From Blastomyces gilchristii SLH14081 (Eukaryota; Ascomycota; Eurotiomycetes; Onygenales; Ajellomycetaceae): DNA of 64,000 bases. The notes under the pieces were generated by a model. It made no database searches, was not told the origin of the DNA, and was given only the letters and a program-made list of their open reading frames with translations. Every line of letters begins with the position of its first letter. Position 1 is the first letter of the stretch. Position numbers and translations under genes: made by a program. Where the stretch lies: contig NW_003101679.1 in NCBI RefSeq assembly GCF_000003855.2, forward strand, positions 4,053,393-4,117,392, read 5' to 3'. Below, piece by piece: positions 58,086 through 64,000 of this stretch.

Positions 58086-60286
58086 TCTCACAGTTCAGTT
58101 TGTAGCCCCGCGGCAACGGTAGAAGAAAAGAACGTCCGGAGGACTGTGCTTCAAAGGGCGGGTTGGATGGTAAAATGTAAAAAAGGCGGCGTTTTATCAT
58201 TGATCAAAGGGGAAATAGGCGCGCATCGTTGTCCGAAGAATAGCTTCCCAGGGAGGAACAGAACGAAATAATAATTCAAGTAAACTAATAGCTCCGGGTA
58301 GCATAAAGAGAAAAGTCGTTGCACCTCACTTCCTTTCCGGCGCGCGTGTTTCCCACGTACTAAATAAGCCTATTGTTTGTTATTATAAGCAAAACGGGTG
58401 CCAATACCCAACACCCCAAGAGTGATTGAATTTCTGAAACAAAGGGTCTAATCGAGTTGCCTTTGAATGACCAAAACATAGACCCCCCCCCCCAGCACGT
58501 CACACGAACAGAGGGATCTCCCGTCGGTCCAACTAGTGGCCTAGTAGACCACAAAGCAATCGTTGGAAAAGTGAGGCAAAATAAATGGAGAGGCAGAGAA
58601 TAGAAGAGCCACTTGCAAGAGTAGTTCAAAAACCCGAGACAAGAGACAAGGGAGGAGGCCAAGTATGTAGACGGGAGTTGGGCGACGTTACAAGTTGGGT
58701 CTGATTGCTGGCACGAAAATTTGAGGCTGGTTGGTTGGGCGTTGTTAGGTAGCAGTACGGAGTAGTCTGCAGTAAACAGCTCACAACACTCGGTCCAATA
58801 ATGCAGAGCGTGTAGAAAAGCTACTCCAGGGAGAGATGGGATTCGAGGACAGGCTAATTCGTATGATCCTCGGTCGGTTCAGGGGGAGAACTGGAGTGCC
58901 TGGAGCTGTGTCGTTCCTGAAGAGAGAGAGAGCTAGAGGACGATGATGGAGGGTCGAGGAGACAACGGGCGGATGAGGACGTCCGTCCAGCAGTTGGTAG
59001 CAATCCTTGATGTAACTACTCCGTACTCACTTTGATAGACCTAGAAAATGTGGCTGGTGAGGGAAAGTAAGATGGGTGTTCTTGTGGCCCTGTACGGAGT
59101 AGAGTAGAGTCTGCTAAATATTTCTTTGTCGTTGGAGTAAATATTTAACTAAATATTTAACTTCTTAATCATCCACCATGTTTTTGTTAGATAAATATTT
59201 TATCCTGTCTATTGGAATCCATGAGATAAATAATCTCATGGACTGGAGTGGAGGGAGGGAGCAACTATTGAGGAGATAGAAGAAGCAGTTCAACAGAAAA
59301 CTTAAGGGTATTTAATCCATCCACCCTTTCTCGATTTCAGCTTGAGTGTCTTCTTGACACCACAAAAGCGTTCAAGATATATAAGTTATTTATACTCCAT
59401 ACATAAAAATGTTCCACCAAGCCAGGATTTTTCCATCGCCCAACAAAGCCAGCAAAACTACTAAAATGACGAAACATGGGGAAAAGTATCTGGATGCCAC
59501 GACTAGGGAAAAACGGATAAATACAGTTGAAGGGTTTTTCCTGAAGTATTTAGGTCACACACTGCTTCCCCGTACTAATAGTTAATGTATGTTACCCATC
59601 GGATAAATATCTCCTCACCTAAGCAATTTGGCGAACCTCACCATCACATTCTGTCAAACGTCCCCCACCCTGTGCTCCCAGACAATTCGTGAGCCCAGGA
59701 CACTGTTACATGGTCGTCAACTTCGGCCGGAGCCTGGTGCTCCTGGAATGCCACCGGTCCACTGGGAACGAGTATAATGGGCCTAGAAGAACACTACGTT
59801 GTCAAGCTCGGGATTTTACAGTTTTGATTCAATATATCCAGAGAGTATTATTCCCTGCAGATATGGACAGCATGAACATATTTTCCTTGTTTTGCGCGTT
59901 TGAAAGCTGTTCTAGCTTGCCTTTGGGATCGTTGTTGGGAGGGGATATATGGAAGACGAATGTTTTCTGTGATTCAGGGAAAAAGGTTTCGATATCGACC
60001 CCCCTCACCAATAAGCGCATAAATGCCCTAGAACGCTCACGTAAGCTTACGATGAGATGAGAAAGTTGAACAGGAATGCAGAGAAATACCAGAGAAAAGA
60101 AAAGAAGAGGCAAGCGTGCAATCATAAACACGTATATACATGGATGGGAATGGAATCAACAAGTTAATACATCATCAAATATTCATCCAACGAAGATGAA
60201 GAGACACATGTAGAGTAAATTTTAATTCCCCATATTTTCAATCTATCCCCCCCCCCCCCCCCAACCCCTCAATGGTTCCGCTGAAG
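58086..60286. other. Long intergenic region, no gene seen
   Basis: 2.2 kb between two minus-strand genes. It holds the promoter of the J-domain gene and the 3' flank of the transcription factor gene. Homopolymer C runs are at about 58,483-58,494 and 60247-60262, the latter 25 bp beyond the transcription factor stop. Open frames 58360-58662 minus and 59689-60060 plus have no recognisable features. Confidence 0.5.
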
Positions 60287-63200
60287 TTATTGCTCATTCC
60301 CATTGACATCCGCATTCCCACTCCCACCTCCATCATTGCCAGCATCCTCAACATCCCCATTTCCAAGCCCAAAGCCAGCACCACTCCCGACAGCCCCAAA
60401 AAAGAACCCATCAAACAAATCATACCCAGCCCCCTCGCTCCAATCGTGCTGGAAATCGATCGCCATGCCGAATCCCAAATCTAGACCTGTACCCACCACA
60501 TTCGGTCCGCTATCACCTACTAATGATGAGGCGTCCCCAAACCCAGGGACTGAAAATATGTCCATATTGATATCAGTGGTTCCGTCCGAGCCACTGCTGA
60601 CAGTTGGGGGATCGTAGAGATTATGGCTGTTGTTATTGCTGTTGCTGGCATTGCTATCTTGGTTATGGGCGATGGCGATGTCGGGGCTGGTGGTGTGCGT
60701 GGGCGAAACTATGTCCAGGAATTGGTTGGGGGGGAAGTATTCTCGGTCGCCGCGGTGCGGGGCCACGGGCGTTAAAGGGCTGGTGGTGGTTCTTTTGTGG
60801 GGATCGTAGGGGGGTTGTTGCTGCGGTTGCAGTTGAGTTGGATAGGTATATTCTTGCTGCTGGCGACGCTGCTGGGGGTGTTGGCGGCGCTGCTGCTGTT
60901 GTTGCGGTTGATGGCGCTGGGAGTTTGTTTGTTGTGTCGAAGAGCCCGCATTATCATACTTGACTTGCGTGGCTGGATAGGACTGCCGGGCTTGGGGTTG
61001 ATGGGATGGGTATTGGTTCGCTCGCACGGAGCGCTGAGGGATGTGGTCGCCATTGTCGCGATATGGTGGCTGTGGATGATGACCACTTTCATTCATCAAT
61101 TCAGGGAAAATGTCTTGGAGTCCCATATCGTATTGCGGCCGGAAACGGGCATGTTGTTGTTGCTTAGGTTTCTGTTCTTGTCGTTGCTGCTGTGTCCTCG
61201 TGGTTATCGACGAAAATTGTTGTTCTTCACAAGGTTGCATCGCTCCCAGAGCAGGATTGGATCGAACAGGCACTCCTGGAGCTCTCAGCCCAGATGCTCC
61301 AAGAATAGCCGCATCAGAACCAAATCCAGTAGTAGAGAGACACATTTGAACAGTCGCCTTGCTCATACGTTCAAAAGCATCCCGACAAGCTTCGGCAGGG
61401 GGACACTTTTCCATGAGATCGCCCAGAACAGATGTTGCGGCAAGAATAGTGAAGTCGACCTCATCTAAAGTCTTCTCGTTTCAAGGTTTGTCAGTCAACC
61501 AACCCGATTTGCACAGAGAAGACATCCCACTTACTAGCCGGCTTCGAACAACAGGTGAATGCCAAATTGCATATAGAAATGATATTCCTATCCCCGTGTT
61601 AGAACTCAAGAGCTTGTTTAACCAAAGAAGAAACGCGGAAAAGAGTAAAACTAACCCGCCATAAAAAGATGATGTGTAGCCAAGTAGGTATAATTTACCA
61701 ACCTAACCCTATGTAAGTGACGATATATCCTTAGAACTTTCTGTCCAGCCTCCGCCACGTTAAGATAAATATCGTCCTCATCCTCCGCATCCTCAATGTT
61801 AGTCATCGACGGACTCGACACGTCGTCAGAGAGGCTATGTTCACTAGCAAACGGAGCCGGCACGACCAAGCTCTGACGATATAGCATAATGAGCGCCTGC
61901 CAATAATTGAGCTCTAGAAACTCAACAGAAAACTGAACCCCAATCTGTTGAGGCATCGGGGCAGAATCTTTCCAGTCCGACAAGCGGCGATGGACATCCC
62001 GCCTCCACGAACGAAATGAGTCAAAATTAGCGAGGAAAGGCGACGGGAGCTTTGTATGCATGAACGAATTATTGCGGTTCTTGCCGATCTTCCTCGCCAT
62101 CGTTGCTTGCTGGTGTTGGAGGACCTGTTGAATTTCCGACTGTAAAAGACGAAGTTTGAAGTAGTGTTGAGAGACATGTTTGTAACTAGTCGTATTTGCC
62201 GGAGACTGGAGAAACCCGGCCTTGGTGATGTATCTATCGTCCAGCAGCGAAGGGAATTCGGTTGTGATGACCTGGTCAGTGATTCCGAAGGGCCGTCCAA
62301 CACAGGTGCTGACCAACCTGTCAAAGCTGTAGGTGCACCACCATAATCGCCTGCGGAGATCCCGAACCCATTCCCGCCGCCCACGTTCCCGAGAACCGAT
62401 CTTCAATCTCACTTTACCGTCTTGTCCGGATTTACCGCCCTGGACACCGTTGGATTTCATTTTTCGGGCAGTCTCCTCTTGCTCACTAATAGAATCAATT
62501 CCGGTTCCATCCTCATAATGTAGCCCAAGGTCTACAGCCAGGCGCACTGCAACGCCTATTATATACCACAGGCCAGGAGCGACAGGCCGCAACAGGGCGA
62601 AACTGGCCAAAAGTAACACTGCCTGGAGTTCTTCTAGGCCACCGAAACCGTCGGAGTGTTGAGATGATCCAAGGAAAGTCTCTAAATCCACAACAGCGGA
62701 AGCGTGGTATTCCTCCGGTTGATAGTTTTGAAAAGATAACTTCTGTCTTTTATGGGAAGGGGATGTAGGTGATCTCTTGTGGCTTTGCTGGGGTTCATCC
62801 TCATGTACTCGGACGTCACTTTTGGTATTGAAAATTATACCTGCACCAATAGCACACACGACGTTAAGAAGGTAGAGGTCTCGAGAGGATCGCCTCCCCT
62901 GATCAGTTGAATATAATCGTTGAAAAACTTCCATGAATTCCCCTCGGTGTAATATTGGAATTTGCGGGTTCGCGTGCTCGAAATACAAATTAACAAGCCT
63001 TTCCGCCACCGCTTGATCCGGGAACGGCGCTTTCTTCGTTGTCGGTCTAGCCTGCAACCCGAAAATAGAATCACGCATAGAACTTGAACCGTTGTTTGCA
63101 CCTAAACTTCCTCCTGTCTGGCGTTCTCCGGATTTTAGAGTCCCGCGATCAGTTGAATTTGTCGAAACGGAGTTTCTAACTGCTGAGAAAACAACTCGCG

Positions 63201-63885
63201 CAAATGAGATTCCAGAGGTGGAACCAAGATATCTCGGATCCGAAGCGCCTTGAACTGATACCATACCAATATTTGATACTAGATTATCGATCCGATGTTT
63301 TGCTTCATCAGATTGATGCTTGTTATCCGCATCATGCTCCGGATTATCCTCCCGGCCAGGGTTCGAGGCGGAACCTGATACCAGTTCATCCTCCCCTTCT
63401 CTTTCACGCTTGACTTTCGAACTTGTATCCCATCTGGCCACAGTCACTTTTTCCTGGCTTGTCGTATTTTTATCAACCGGGGGCTGCACTCCAGTTGCAT
63501 CTGGTTCGGGAGCTGATTTATGTGAAAAGGAGACAGATCTGTCTTTCGCTACCTTCTCTAATTCAGACTCTCCTTCATACGGTTGTGGTGGCCTGAACTC
63601 TATGCTATTATCTACAAGCAATTTTTCCAAGTATGCCAGGCGGGACTCTAAGAAAAACACGTAGCTACGGGGTATCTCCCGCTTTGTAGTAGGATCATAT
63701 CCAACACAGTGTACCCGAGCCTTTTTGCATGATTGACAACGAGGAAGATTCTGATCGCAGCGATTTTTGCGAAGACGACATCGGTTGCAAGCTGAAACGC
63801 TACGGAATGAGGAGAAGGAGGTAGATGGTGGTGGGGCGCGGCTGGGCGCTGACATCGCGGGAAGCGGGTCTTGATCCAAGGACAA
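60287..63885 (-). CDS. Zn2Cys6 transcription factor with fungal-specific TF domain (1155 aa)
   Basis: Three exons, 63885-61656, 61587-61535 and 61471-60287, in phase, giving 1155 aa. The binuclear zinc cluster is at residues 33-60 with C-x2-C-x6-C-x6-C-x2-C-x6-C spacing (CNRCRLRKNRCDQ...CQSCKKARVHC), followed by a short linker and a likely dimerisation helix (FFLESRLAYLEKLL). A fungal-specific transcription factor domain runs from about residue 295 to 760 (VNLYFEHANPQIPILHRGEF, then RRRLWWCTYSFDRLVSTCVGRPFG). The C-terminal third is Gln-rich, then Asn/Gly/Asp-rich, consistent with an activation region. It acts in the nucleus as a sequence-specific regulator. The target pathway cannot be told from the sequence and no gene-cluster partners are nearby. 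A second ATG ten codons downstream is an alternative start. Confidence 0.9.
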
Positions 63886-64000
63886 ATGTTGACCACGATC
63901 ATTGAGATTCGGATGGTGCGATGACTTTTTGATTGAGGTAGAAGAAGGGTGAAGATCAATCGAAATGTAGTCTCTTTTGCTGCCACAAGAGGAGGTAGAT

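Noticed and set aside
58360..60060. Two open frames (58360-58662 minus, 59689-60060 plus) in the long intergenic region
   Set aside because: Composition is irregular, there is no family resemblance and no plausible extending exons.

Overview
The window looks like the nuclear genome of a filamentous ascomycete. The genes carry short spliceosomal introns (about 55-200 bp, GT-AG, with CTAAC-like branch sites), GC is moderate in genic DNA, and the gene set is typical of Pezizomycotina: a Zn2Cys6 activator, a PLAC8-family protein, a secreted GH35 beta-galactosidase, and Mss116-, Trm4- and Ade12-type housekeeping enzymes. The very AT-rich, CpG-free transposon block is the kind of isochore described in Onygenales (Blastomyces/Histoplasma/Coccidioides relatives). 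Placement in Onygenales is an inference; species cannot be named from this sequence.

Layout. 1-9.1 kb: a small single-pass membrane protein (minus), a GH35 beta-galactosidase reduced to a pseudogene by several stops and frameshifts (minus), and a four-exon tRNA m5C methyltransferase (NCL1/TRM4, minus). 9.5 kb: a tRNA-like Pol III gene (minus). 10,012-37,165: one continuous 27-kb block of nested, hypermutated LTR retrotransposons, resolved here to the base by LTR pairs and target-site duplications (TSDs). E1 is a Copia element (10012-37165, TSD AAGTC). Inside it is E2, a Gypsy element (10511-31350, TSD GATAT). Inside E2 are E4, a Gypsy element (12980-20228, TSD GAATC), and E3, a Gypsy element in the opposite orientation lying within the 3' LTR of E2 (23444-31269, TSD CTTTT). 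A separate hAT-like MITE (33137-33642, 8-bp TSD) sits in the coding part of E1. 37.2-39.4 kb: gene-poor DNA. 39.4-51.3 kb, all plus strand: PLAC8-family protein, class II aldolase/adducin protein, mitochondrial DEAD-box helicase (MSS116-like), and a 1588-aa ankyrin-repeat/coiled-coil protein. 51.9-64 kb, all minus strand: adenylosuccinate synthetase (ADE12), a 1096-aa J-domain protein, and a 1155-aa Zn2Cys6 transcription factor.

Most notable observation. In all four nested LTR elements the two outer edges have escaped C-to-T hypermutation, while the same LTR sequence at the inner position is heavily mutated. The substitutions mostly hit C before G or C, and CpA/TpG remain common, so this is not the CpA signature of Neurospora RIP. 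The reverse transcriptase catalytic box is damaged in all four elements. The Copia element also keeps a primer-binding site matching the anticodon region of initiator tRNA-Met (half-tRNA priming) and lies about 420 bp upstream of the tRNA-like gene.

The host genes do not form a pathway. They are unlinked housekeeping functions (tRNA modification, mitochondrial RNA remodelling, purine synthesis) beside regulatory or lineage-specific proteins. Exon borders were set by splice consensus, reading-frame phase and family conservation, without transcript data.
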